A DNA stretch of 12,530 nt from Microbacteriaceae bacterium (GTDB lineage Bacteria > Actinomycetota > Actinomycetes > Actinomycetales > Microbacteriaceae): positions 1 through 12,530 of the forward strand of contig JAGIAU010000043.1 in the NCBI GenBank assembly GCA_017744755.1, written 5' to 3'. This document shows, piece by piece, positions 1-6,839 of the stretch. The notes beneath the pieces were generated by a model that saw only the letters and a program-made list of their open reading frames with translations, searched no databases and had not been told where the DNA came from. The position numbers and the translations under genes are program-made. Numbering within the stretch: position 1 is the first letter of the stretch; every line of letters begins with the position of its first letter.

Positions 1-101
1 TCCGAGGCTTCATCGAGCCGATCCGCAAGGAGCTGCCGATGGAGTACGCGATGGAGCTGAACAAGCTCATCGAGATGAACATGGAAGGCTCGGTCGGCTG
101 A
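1..101 (+). CDS. sufB: SufB, C-terminal end (partial)
   Basis: Only the last 32 codons and the stop of this gene are in the window; the reading frame starts at base 3. The visible tail, ending in FIEPIRKELPMEYAMELNKL and then IEMNMEGSVG, matches the conserved C-terminus of SufB, the scaffold subunit of the SufBC2D Fe-S cluster assembly complex in the cytoplasm. The cluster-binding and core beta-helix parts lie upstream and cannot be judged. The stop codon TGA (99-101) overlaps the ATG of sufD by one base, so the two genes are probably translationally coupled and belong to one operon. The identification rests on the short tail plus the sufD and sufC neighbours, which together leave little doubt. 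Confidence 0.9.
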   Translation, partial: RGFIEPIRKELPMEYAMELNKLIEMNMEGSVG

Positions 102-1183
102 TGGCCGTCCAGCCCGGCGCCGGCGGCGCCTCCCTCGCCCCTGTCCAGACGCGCGACGAGCGCCCCTGGTCGTACGTTCCGAGCGCGTTCTCCGCGCCCG
201 ATCGTCACGACCCGGCCTGGCAGTTCCTCGACCTGGATCGCCTCGCGCCGCTGCTCGACGGCGCCACCGACGCGGCGGGGGAGCAGAACGCCCCGAGCGC
301 CACCTTCCGCCCCGAGGACATCCTCTCCGCGCTCGCCTGGCAGCAGGGCGATCACGAGCCGATCGTCATCGACGGCGAGCAGGCCGAGCCCGTCGTCGCG
401 GTCGTCGAGGGCACGGGCCTCGAGCCCGTCGTCGCCCGGAACGTCCGCATCGAGGCGCGGCCGCACTCGTCCGGCACGGTCGTCCTGGAGTACCGCGGCT
501 CGGCGAGCCTGCGGGAGAACGTCGAGATCATCGTCGGCGACGGCGCGCACCTCACCGTCGTGAGCCTGCAGCAGTGGGCCGACGACGCGCTGCACGCGGC
601 CGCGCATCAGGCGGTCGTCGGCCGCGACGCGAGCCTCAAGCATGTGGTCGTGAGCCTCGGCGGCGGCGTCGTGCGGATCAACCCGAGCGTGCGCCTCGCC
701 GGCGACGGCGCGGAGACGCAGCTCCTCGGGCTCGCGTTCGCCGACGCGGGGCAGCACTTCGAGTCGCAGGTGTTCCTGCACCACGAGGGCCGCCGGACGA
801 AGGGCAACGTGACGTACAAGGGCGCGCTGCAGGGCGCCGGCGCGCGGACCGTCTGGATCGGCGACGTGCTCATCGGGCCGGACGCGGTCGGCACCGACTC
901 CTACGAGCAGAACCGCAACCTCGTCCTCACCGAGGGCGCGCGCGCCGACTCGATCCCGAACCTGGAGATCAAGACGGGCGACATCCAGGGCGCGGGGCAC
1001 GCATCGGCGACCGGCCGCTTCGACGACGAGCAGCTCTTCTACCTGCGCGCCCGCGGCATCCCCGAGGACGAGGCGCGCCGTCTCGTCGTCATCGGCTTCC
1101 TCGCCGAGATCATCCAGCAGCTCCCGGGCGAGGCGCTCCGCGAGCGGCTCTTCGAGGCCGTGGCGCAGGAGCTCAGCCGATGA
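101..1183 (+). CDS. sufD: Fe-S cluster assembly protein SufD
   Basis: A 360-residue protein of the SufB/SufD family. It pairs with SufB on two SufC ATPases to form the scaffold on which Fe-S clusters are built. Residues 1-100 are the variable helical N-terminal part; residues 110-310 carry the beta-helix core (V115, I117 and V127 begin a run of short hydrophobic strands); the C-terminal signature runs from NRNLVLTEGARADSIPNLEI (271-290) to DDEQLFYLRARGI (308-320). The conserved interface histidine is probably H300. The protein contains no cysteine at all, and the DVKC motif of proteobacterial SufD is replaced by DIQGAGH; I recall this as usual for actinobacterial SufD. The start is the ATG that overlaps the sufB stop, with GGAAGG at 83-88 as a distant ribosome binding site. 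The stop overlaps the next ATG (ATGA at 1180-1183), which supports a tightly coupled operon. Confidence 0.95.
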   Translation: MAVQPGAGGASLAPVQTRDERPWSYVPSAFSAPDRHDPAWQFLDLDRLAPLLDGATDAAGEQNAPSATFRPEDILSALAWQQGDHEPIVIDGEQAEPVVAVVEGTGLEPVVARNVRIEARPHSSGTVVLEYRGSASLRENVEIIVGDGAHLTVVSLQQWADDALHAAAHQAVVGRDASLKHVVVSLGGGVVRINPSVRLAGDGAETQLLGLAFADAGQHFESQVFLHHEGRRTKGNVTYKGALQGAGARTVWIGDVLIGPDAVGTDSYEQNRNLVLTEGARADSIPNLEIKTGDIQGAGHASATGRFDDEQLFYLRARGIPEDEARRLVVIGFLAEIIQQLPGEALRERLFEAVAQELSR

Positions 1184-1518
1184 CCGCGACGCAGGTCACC
1201 ACGCTCGACGAGCTCGCGCCCGGCGAGGCGCTGCGCGTCGACCTCGGCGACATCGCCGTCGCGGTCGTCCGCGACAGCGAGGGGAACGTGCACGCGATCG
1301 GCGACCGCTGCTCCCACGGCGAGATCTCCCTCTCGGACGGCTTCGTCGAGGGCTGCGAGATCGAGTGCTGGGCGCACGGCGCCAAGTTCGACCTGCGCAG
1401 CGGCGCGGCCCTCACGCTCCCGGCCTACGAGCCGGTCCCGGTATTCGAGGTCACGGTGACGGCGGAAGGCGCCGTCCTCGTCGACCCGGAACGAACGATC
1501 ACCATCGAGGAGGCTTGA
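1180..1518 (+). CDS. Rieske-type [2Fe-2S] ferredoxin of the suf operon
   Basis: A 112-residue soluble protein of the Rieske/non-haem iron oxygenase ferredoxin family. The two ligand pairs are plain: C44 and H46 in CSHG, and C63 and H66 in CWAHG, with 16 residues between H46 and C63, which is standard spacing for a [2Fe-2S] Rieske cluster. There is no signal peptide or membrane anchor, so it is a cytoplasmic electron carrier rather than a bc1-type Rieske protein. It sits between sufD and sufC: its ATG overlaps the sufD stop and its stop lies 2 bases before the sufC ATG. AGGAG at 1167-1171 is a good ribosome binding site. Its position suggests that it supplies electrons for cluster assembly or is a cluster acceptor; this role is inference. 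Small stand-alone Rieske ferredoxins also serve dioxygenases, but no oxygenase gene is present here. Confidence 0.93.
   Translation: MTATQVTTLDELAPGEALRVDLGDIAVAVVRDSEGNVHAIGDRCSHGEISLSDGFVEGCEIECWAHGAKFDLRSGAALTLPAYEPVPVFEVTVTAEGAVLVDPERTITIEEA
1507..1513 (+). promoter_or_regulatory. Strong ribosome binding site of sufC
   Basis: GAGGAGG lies 7 bases before the sufC ATG and inside the last codons of the Rieske gene. It fixes the sufC start at 1521, although the frame stays open far upstream. It is the best Shine-Dalgarno sequence in the operon, consistent with SufC being needed in two copies per complex (known for SufBC2D; the link to expression level is inference). Confidence 0.8.
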
Positions 1519-1520
1519 GC

Positions 1521-2294
<774 letters not shown>

Positions 2295-2303
2295 CCTGAC
2301 GCC

Positions 2304-2630
2304 ATGGCCACCGCACTCGAGCCGGCGCTCTTCGACGAGGTCGAGGAGGCGCTCAAGGACGTCGTCGACCCGGAGCTCGGGGTCAACATCGTCGACCTCG
2401 GCCTCATCTACGACCTCTCGCTCGGCGACGAGCAGGAGCTCATCATCTCGATGACGCTGACCTCCGCCGGCTGCCCGCTCACCGACGTGATCGAGGACGA
2501 GACGGCCCAGGCCCTCGACGGCATCGTCCCCGCCTTCCGGATCAACTGGGTCTGGATGCCGCCGTGGGGCCCCGAGCGCATCACCGAGGACGGCCGCGAC
2601 ATGATGCGCGCCCTCGGCTTCTCGATCTGA
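2304..2630 (+). CDS. sufT: SufT-like metal-sulfur cluster assembly factor (MIP18/DUF59)
   Basis: A 108-residue protein of the MIP18/DUF59 family (PaaD/SufT type), which helps mature or deliver Fe-S clusters to target proteins in the cytoplasm. The hallmark DPELGVNIVDLGLIY is at residues 22-36 and the conserved cysteine of the TSAGCP motif is C57; the VWMPPWGPERI segment (83-93) is also typical. The length is normal for the stand-alone form. It follows sufC by 9 bases and is probably read both with the suf operon and from its own leaderless promoter (TAGCCT at 2292-2297). The ATG at 2304 is the first start in the frame; no Shine-Dalgarno sequence precedes it. After its stop comes a REP-like hairpin (2651-2688), and the next gene runs in the opposite direction, so this is the end of the suf transcription unit in the window. 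Confidence 0.93.
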   Translation: MATALEPALFDEVEEALKDVVDPELGVNIVDLGLIYDLSLGDEQELIISMTLTSAGCPLTDVIEDETAQALDGIVPAFRINWVWMPPWGPERITEDGRDMMRALGFSI

Positions 2631-2650
2631 CGGAACGCAGAACGCCCTCC

Positions 2651-2688
2651 GCGGGTCGAGTGCGGCGCAGCCGCGTATCGAGACCCGC
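2651..2688. repeat. REP-like palindromic element after sufT
   Basis: A 38-base imperfect palindrome: outer arms GCGGGTC / GACCCGC (2651-2657 and 2682-2688) and inner arms GCGGC / GCCGC (2662-2666 and 2670-2674) around a GCA loop, with a TATCGA segment on one side. On the minus strand it starts GGGTCTCGATACGCGGC, a form I associate with dispersed intergenic elements in Microbacteriaceae; that link is from memory. It begins 21 bases after the sufT stop, where it may end or stabilise the suf transcript. No transposase or target duplication is visible. Confidence 0.6.
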
Positions 2689-2742
2689 GAGGTGGCAAGC
2701 AGGCGCGCATCGCTTCGCCGGCATGCTGCACTCGAGGACGAC

Positions 2743-2767
2743 CGCCGAGCATGACCGCTTCTCGGCG
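2743..2767 (-). terminator. Possible terminator hairpin downstream of the 527-residue gene
   Basis: A perfect 7-bp inverted repeat, CGCCGAG / CTCGGCG, separated by 11 bases. It lies 32-56 bases beyond the minus-strand stop at 2799. There is no T-rich tail on either strand, so this is a weak terminator call; the hairpin may simply be part of repeat-derived spacer DNA between the two converging transcription units. Confidence 0.3.
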
Positions 2768-2798
2768 AAATCCGTCCGCCTGCGGCGCTTCGGAGGGA

Positions 2799-4382
2799 TC
2801 AGCCGTCCGAAGTCAGCGCCTTCTGGTTCTTGGGCTTCGACGGCAGCGCGACCAGGAGCGCCTCGCGCTCAGCGGATGGAATATCCATGTTCTCGGCGAG
2901 GAGGGCGGCAAACCGGCTCGCCGCAGTACTCGCGTCGCCGCCACCACCGAACGTCCATGACAGGTTGTCAGTACTGGTGATGAGGTCGATGGACGGCCCA
3001 GCCTTACCGCCGAGGTCGCGGACGCGGACGAACCGGATGTCCTCGTTCGGGATCGACCGACGGACTGCGCCATGCTTTCGGAACTCGGGCGCGTTCGCGA
3101 TCAGGACGCGTCGGTCGGTGATCGCGACAAGTGCACTGCTGAAGACCGTGCTCTCATCGCCGTCCACCTGGACGAGGGCGTGGAGATGCTCGTCGCTGGC
3201 GAGGTGCCACCGAAGGATGCGCAGGTCGGTCTCACGCTGCTCCTCTTTCGCGACGTACGAGGTTGTCGGAGCTTCAAGTGCAGGAGGCTCATGGCGGACC
3301 ATGTCGGAAACGCGGTTGACGGCGTCGAGCAGCTGCTTCGACATATCCGCGACGTCCCGCGCGGCACGACGCGACCCTGTGAAGGGAATGGTCGGCTTTC
3401 CGGGCAGTTCAGCCAGGATCGACAGCTCGCGATTGAGGATGTCGAGGAGATCGCCCATCTGCGCGCCGACCTTCTCGTACTCGGTCTTCGCATCGCGAAT
3501 GATCTTGTCGAGGAGCTTGCCCTCGCTCGGATTCGAGATCGCCTCGACGCGTGCGCGGCCGGCTCGGAGCGCTTGGTACTCGAACCACGACTTATGCGCG
3601 ATCAGCAGACTATGTAGGTCGAGGAGGATCGTCTCGCCGTTCCTCTCGATGTACTGCCGACGATCCTGGTGGGTCTTGCCCTTCGCGAGCTCAGCGGCAT
3701 GGGTCTCGACCTGGCGGCGGTACAGGTCGCGGTGCTTCTGCAGGTCCTTCTCGTACCCGTGGACGTTCTGCCACACTCCCGGCGTGACTTCACCGATGTC
3801 GTTCACCTCGTCGAGCGCCTTCGACACCGCTGCGTCGAGACCGACGAGTTCCGACCACTGCTCGTTCCGGACGGCCTTCAGCAGGCCTTCCGTCAGCGCC
3901 ATGTTCTGCCTGAGGAGACCCTGCATCTCATGGAGCTGGATCTGAATCGCGATCATCGCGACTGCCGGTCCCAGGCTCGCGACCACGCCGGCCGCCGTCG
4001 CGCCGCCGGCCGGAAGCCACCGCACCGAGTCGGAGAAGCCCGTGGCGTTGCGGAGCGTCCCCAGGTTGTAGCCGTTGCTCTTGACGACCTGGGCGCCTGC
4101 CTCCAATGCCTTGAGGGTCTCAGGAGCCAAGCGGACAAGACCCTGAGCCTGCGCGATGGCGTTCACAACCTGGCCGCCGACGTTGAATGCCGAGCCGCCG
4201 GCCGCGAGGGCAGCACTCAGCGATTTCTGGTCCTCCGACGTGATGAGCCGGAATGGCACGAGCTCGAGTCCATCCGGCACCTTTCCGAACACGAGCGCGG
4301 TCCCAGGGGAGACCTCGACGAGCGCCGTCTCCGGAGCAGGCACGAGTTCGTCGCCAGGAGCGGCTGGGGCTTGGTCGGTCAC
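2799..4382 (-). CDS. Unknown 527-residue helical protein with C-terminal PH-like domain
   Basis: I do not recognise a named family. Residues 1-50 are acidic and proline-rich. Residues 55-80 and 122-149 are rich in Ala, Gly, Val and Ile; the second could be one membrane helix or a glycine-zipper segment (GGATAAGVVASLGPAVAMIA). Residues 148-330 look like long charged helices, possibly coiled coil (MQGLLRQNMALTEGLL; EKDLQKHRDLYRRQVETH). Residues 335-365 form another helix. Residues 395-500 resemble a bacterial PH (YokE-like) domain: SSALVAITDRRVLIAN is the typical strand-turn-strand, ending in a C-terminal helix. There is no cysteine and no obvious enzyme motif. The start is taken as GTG at 4382 because TACGCT lies 6 bases upstream; the frame stays open further upstream to 4508. 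GC is lower than in neighbours: 33/60 at 3901-3960 and 38/60 at 3121-3180, against 44/60 at 5701-5760. It stands alone between the sufT and bioY units, so acquisition by transfer is likely. Confidence 0.8.
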   Translation of the reverse strand: MTDQAPAAPGDELVPAPETALVEVSPGTALVFGKVPDGLELVPFRLITSEDQKSLSAALAAGGSAFNVGGQVVNAIAQAQGLVRLAPETLKALEAGAQVVKSNGYNLGTLRNATGFSDSVRWLPAGGATAAGVVASLGPAVAMIAIQIQLHEMQGLLRQNMALTEGLLKAVRNEQWSELVGLDAAVSKALDEVNDIGEVTPGVWQNVHGYEKDLQKHRDLYRRQVETHAAELAKGKTHQDRRQYIERNGETILLDLHSLLIAHKSWFEYQALRAGRARVEAISNPSEGKLLDKIIRDAKTEYEKVGAQMGDLLDILNRELSILAELPGKPTIPFTGSRRAARDVADMSKQLLDAVNRVSDMVRHEPPALEAPTTSYVAKEEQRETDLRILRWHLASDEHLHALVQVDGDESTVFSSALVAITDRRVLIANAPEFRKHGAVRRSIPNEDIRFVRVRDLGGKAGPSIDLITSTDNLSWTFGGGGDASTAASRFAALLAENMDIPSAEREALLVALPSKPKNQKALTSDG

Positions 4383-4388
4383 GCTTCG

Positions 4389-4394
4389 AGCGTA
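4389..4394 (-). promoter_or_regulatory. Putative -10 element for the 527-residue gene
   Basis: On the minus strand TACGCT is followed by 6 bases (CGAAGC) and GTG at 4382, the leaderless geometry seen at other genes in this window. TACGCT is the same hexamer as the one before fabG. No clear -35 element is visible. This is the main reason for choosing the GTG start. Confidence 0.5.
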
Positions 4395-4516
4395 GTGAGC
4401 GGCGGCGACATTCCTTCGCTGCGATGTGCTCGGGGCGCGTTCGATCGACCTGCGCAGGGGCCATTCAGGCCGGGCGGCCCCGGCGTACGCTGCCCGAGCG
4501 CGGAGCATGCGCAGCG

Positions 4517-4538
4517 GGCCCCGGATCGCTCCGGGGCC
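4517..4538 (-). terminator. GC-rich hairpin downstream of bioY
   Basis: A perfect 9-bp stem GGCCCCGGA / TCCGGGGCC with a TCGC-type tetraloop (4526-4529). It lies 22 bases beyond the bioY stop, in the right place for a bioY terminator. It has no U-run on the minus strand, but U-poor terminators are common in actinobacteria. It also stands upstream of the promoter of the 527-residue gene and would insulate that gene from bioY read-through. Confidence 0.5.
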
Positions 4539-4559
4539 TGTCTCGTCGTTGAGGGCGTG

Positions 4560-5159
4560 CTACCCCTTGATGCGCTTGACCGCCCACCAGGCGGCGGGGA
4601 GCAGCGCCGCGGCGATCGCGGCCTTGATGACGTCGCCGATGATGAAGGGCGTGAGGCCCCAGGCGATGACCTGCTCGGGCGTGCCGCCCGTGACGACGGC
4701 GAGCCAGGGGAGGCCGATCGCGTAGATGATGACCTCGCCGCCGAGGAAGGCGAGGATCGCCTTCCAGACGACGCGGTCCCACTTGAGCTGCGCGAGCCAG
4801 CCGACGAAGGCGGCCGCGAGGATCATGCCGATGACGTAGCCGAAGGACGGGGCCGTGAGCCAGGCGAGGCCGGTCAGGTGCACGCCGTCCTTCGGCGCGG
4901 AGATGGGCGCGCCGAGCAGGCCGACGACGGCGTACAGCGTGATCGCGGAGGCGCCGCGGGCCCAGCCGAGCGAGGCGCCGACGAGGAGCGCCGCGAGGGT
5001 CTGACCGGTGATCGGCACCGGCCACATGGGGATGACGAGCTGGGAGAGGGCGGCCATGACGGCGGCGCCGGCGACGACGAGGCCGATGTTCGCGGCGATC
5101 GAGCGGGGGACGATGCGGTCGATGAGGACGGTGCGGGGCAGGGCGGCCGTGGAGGTCAT
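4560..5159 (-). CDS. bioY: Biotin ECF transporter S-component BioY
   Basis: A 199-residue integral membrane protein of the BioY family, the substrate-binding component of the biotin energy-coupling-factor transporter. About six membrane helices can be drawn: roughly 24-42, 52-68, 70-86, 104-123, 132-155 and 168-192. Family motifs are VPITGQTLAALLVGA (48-62), the GAP turn (83-85), APSFGYVIG (103-111) and TPFIIGDVIKAAIAAALLPA (170-189). Length is normal. The start is ATG at 5159, 7 bases after TAGTCT on the minus strand, suggesting a leaderless mRNA. The gene stands alone: no bioM (ATPase) or bioN (T-component) is adjacent, so it must use energising subunits encoded elsewhere or work alone, as some solitary BioY proteins are reported to do. 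No BioQ or BirA operator was recognised in the short upstream region. Confidence 0.94.
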   Translation of the reverse strand: MTSTAALPRTVLIDRIVPRSIAANIGLVVAGAAVMAALSQLVIPMWPVPITGQTLAALLVGASLGWARGASAITLYAVVGLLGAPISAPKDGVHLTGLAWLTAPSFGYVIGMILAAAFVGWLAQLKWDRVVWKAILAFLGGEVIIYAIGLPWLAVVTGGTPEQVIAWGLTPFIIGDVIKAAIAAALLPAAWWAVKRIKG

Positions 5160-5165
5160 GCCAGG

Positions 5166-5172
5166 TAGACTA
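5166..5172. promoter_or_regulatory. Symmetric -10 heptamer, bioY / ABC-F divergent promoter
   Basis: TAGACTA contains TAGACT on the plus strand (5166-5171) and TAGTCT on the minus strand (5172-5167). The minus hexamer is 7 bases from the bioY ATG; the plus hexamer would start a transcript near 5178 with a leader of about 54 bases before the ABC-F GTG. Predicted start sites are about 18 bp apart, which matches the spacing known for bidirectional promoters with a shared -10. No -35 element was recognised for either direction. Confidence 0.5.
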
Positions 5173-5219
5173 GTCGGCCGGGTCAGGGACGCCCCGTTGT
5201 AGGACGCCACCAAGACGAG

Positions 5220-5225
5220 AGAAGG
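5220..5225 (+). promoter_or_regulatory. Ribosome binding site of the ABC-F gene
   Basis: AGAAGG lies 6 bases before the GTG at 5232 and decides this start. It makes the ABC-F gene the only head-of-unit gene in the window with a clear leader and Shine-Dalgarno sequence; the others look leaderless. Confidence 0.75.
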
Positions 5226-5231
5226 TTCGCT

Positions 5232-6830
5232 GTGCTCGCCGTCACCGACCTCGAGATCCGCGTGGGCGCGCGGACGCTCATGTCCGGGGTGACGTTCCGC
5301 ATCGACAAGGGCGACAAGGTCGGCCTCGTCGGCCGCAACGGCGCCGGGAAGACGACGCTGACGAAGGTGCTCGCGGGCGACGAGCTGCCGACGAGCGGCA
5401 CGGTGCAGCGCATCGGCGAGCTCGGCTACCTGCCGCAGGACCCGCGCAGCGGCGACCCGGAGCAGACGGCCCGCGCCCGCATCCTCGACGCGCGCGGCCT
5501 CGGCACGCTCGCCGCCGAGCTGCACACCGCCTCGCAGGAGATGGGCTCGGAGGATGCGACGGTCGCGGAACGCGCGATGCGGCGCTTCTCCCGGCTGACC
5601 GACGAGTTCGAGTCACGCAGCGGCTACGCCGCCGAGGCCGAGGCGGCCGTCATCTGCTCGAACCTGAACCTCCCGGACCGGATCCTCGACCAGCCGCTCA
5701 AGACGCTCTCCGGCGGGCAGCGCCGCCGCATCGAGCTCGCGCGCATCCTCTTCTCCGAGGCCGACACGATGATCCTCGACGAGCCGACGAACCACCTCGA
5801 CGCGGACTCCGTCGTCTGGCTCCGCGAGTTCCTCAAGGGCTACGCCGGCGGCCTCATCGTCATCTCGCACGACGTCGAGCTCGTCGAGGAGACCGTCAAC
5901 AAGGTGTTCTACCTCGACGCGAACCGCCAGGTCATCGACCAGTACAACATGGGCTGGAAGCACTACCTGCGCCAGCGCGAGGCGGACGCGGAACGCCGGG
6001 CCAAGGAGCGCGCGAACGCGGAGAAGAAGGCGTCCGTCCTGCAGCAGCAGGCCGCCCGCTTCGGCGCGAAGGCGTCCAAGGCCGCCGCGGCGCACCAGAT
6101 GGTCGCCCGGGCGGAGAAGCTGCTGAGCGGGCTCGAGGAGGTGCGCGCCGTCGACCGGGTCGCGAAGATCCGCTTCCCCGACCCCGCGCCCGTCGGCAAG
6201 ACGCCGCTCATCGCCGAGCACCTCTCCAAGTCCTACGGCTCGCTCGAGATCTGGGCGGCGCTGTCCCTCGCGATCGACCGCGGCTCGAAGGTCGTCGTCC
6301 TCGGCTTCAACGGCGCCGGCAAGACGACGCTGCTGCGCGTCCTCGCGGGCGTCGACCAGCCGGACACCGGGAACATCGTCCGCGGCCACGGCCTGCGGAT
6401 CGGCTACTACGCGCAGGAGCACGAGACGCTCGACGTCAAGCGCTCCGTCCTGGAGAACATGCTGAGCGCCTCGCCCGAGCTGACGGCGACGCAGGCGCGC
6501 AGCGTGCTCGGCTCGTTCCTCTTCACGGGCGACGACGTCGACAAGCCCGCCGGCGTCCTCTCCGGCGGCGAGAAGACCCGGCTCGCCCTCGCGACGATCG
6601 TCGCGAGCGGGGCGAACCTCCTGCTCCTCGACGAGCCGACGAACAACCTCGACCCGGCCTCACGCCTCGAGATCCTGAACGCGCTGAACTCCTACACCGG
6701 CGCGGTCGTCCTCGTCAGCCACGACCCCGGCGCCGTCGAGGCGCTCGGCCCGGAGCGCGTGCTCATCCTCCCGGACGGCGTCGAGGACCTGTGGGGCCGC
6801 GACTACCAGGAGCTCGTCGAGCTGGCCTGA
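5232..6830 (+). CDS. ABC-F family ATPase (ribosome-associated type)
   Basis: A 532-residue protein with two ABC ATPase domains and no membrane segment, the ABC-F layout. Domain 1: Walker A GRNGAGKTT (34-42), signature LSGGQ (159-163), Walker B LDEPTNHLD (182-190), H213. Domain 2: Walker A GFNGAGKTT (358-366), LSGGE (443-447), LDEPTNNLD (466-474), H497. The stretch between them (about 238-325) is charged and helical, rich in Ala, Lys, Arg and Glu, and corresponds to the P-site tRNA interaction motif linker. ABC-F proteins bind the ribosomal E site and affect elongation or relieve antibiotic stalling. The position between bioY and SURF1 suggests a housekeeping member rather than a resistance gene, but subfamily cannot be fixed by eye. 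GTG at 5232 has a ribosome binding site at 5220-5225. The stop is 9 bases before a REP-like element, and the SURF1 gene converges on it. Confidence 0.93.
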   Translation: MLAVTDLEIRVGARTLMSGVTFRIDKGDKVGLVGRNGAGKTTLTKVLAGDELPTSGTVQRIGELGYLPQDPRSGDPEQTARARILDARGLGTLAAELHTASQEMGSEDATVAERAMRRFSRLTDEFESRSGYAAEAEAAVICSNLNLPDRILDQPLKTLSGGQRRRIELARILFSEADTMILDEPTNHLDADSVVWLREFLKGYAGGLIVISHDVELVEETVNKVFYLDANRQVIDQYNMGWKHYLRQREADAERRAKERANAEKKASVLQQQAARFGAKASKAAAAHQMVARAEKLLSGLEEVRAVDRVAKIRFPDPAPVGKTPLIAEHLSKSYGSLEIWAALSLAIDRGSKVVVLGFNGAGKTTLLRVLAGVDQPDTGNIVRGHGLRIGYYAQEHETLDVKRSVLENMLSASPELTATQARSVLGSFLFTGDDVDKPAGVLSGGEKTRLALATIVASGANLLLLDEPTNNLDPASRLEILNALNSYTGAVVLVSHDPGAVEALGPERVLILPDGVEDLWGRDYQELVELA

Positions 6831-6839
6831 TTCCTGGCT

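Noticed and set aside
574..1179. Upstream extension of the Rieske ferredoxin frame
   Set aside because: The frame is open but the translation is an Arg/Gly/Ala-rich shadow of sufD. The ATG at 1180 overlapping the sufD stop with AGGAG before it gives a normal ferredoxin.
2830..3945. Plus-strand open frame of 371 codons antisense to the 527-residue gene
   Set aside because: Ser/Arg-rich low-complexity translation with no domain pattern. The minus-strand frame has coherent helical and beta segments and a promoter-like element, so the minus strand is coding.
4517..4538. Hairpin considered as a tRNA fragment, attachment site or riboswitch
   Set aside because: It is a simple 9-bp stem with a tetraloop, with no T-arm or anticodon-like sequence nearby, no direct repeat on the far side of the 527-residue gene, and no gene regulated from its 3' side.
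3669..5168. Long plus-strand open frame of 499 codons across the 527-residue gene and bioY
   Set aside because: It is antisense to two well-supported genes, its composition is dominated by Arg, Gly, Asp and Ala in runs, and it bridges an intergenic hairpin. It is a product of high GC.
5613..6422. Minus-strand open frame inside the ABC-F gene
   Set aside because: Leu, Val, Asp and Arg repeats with no recognisable motif; it lies opposite two intact ATPase domains.
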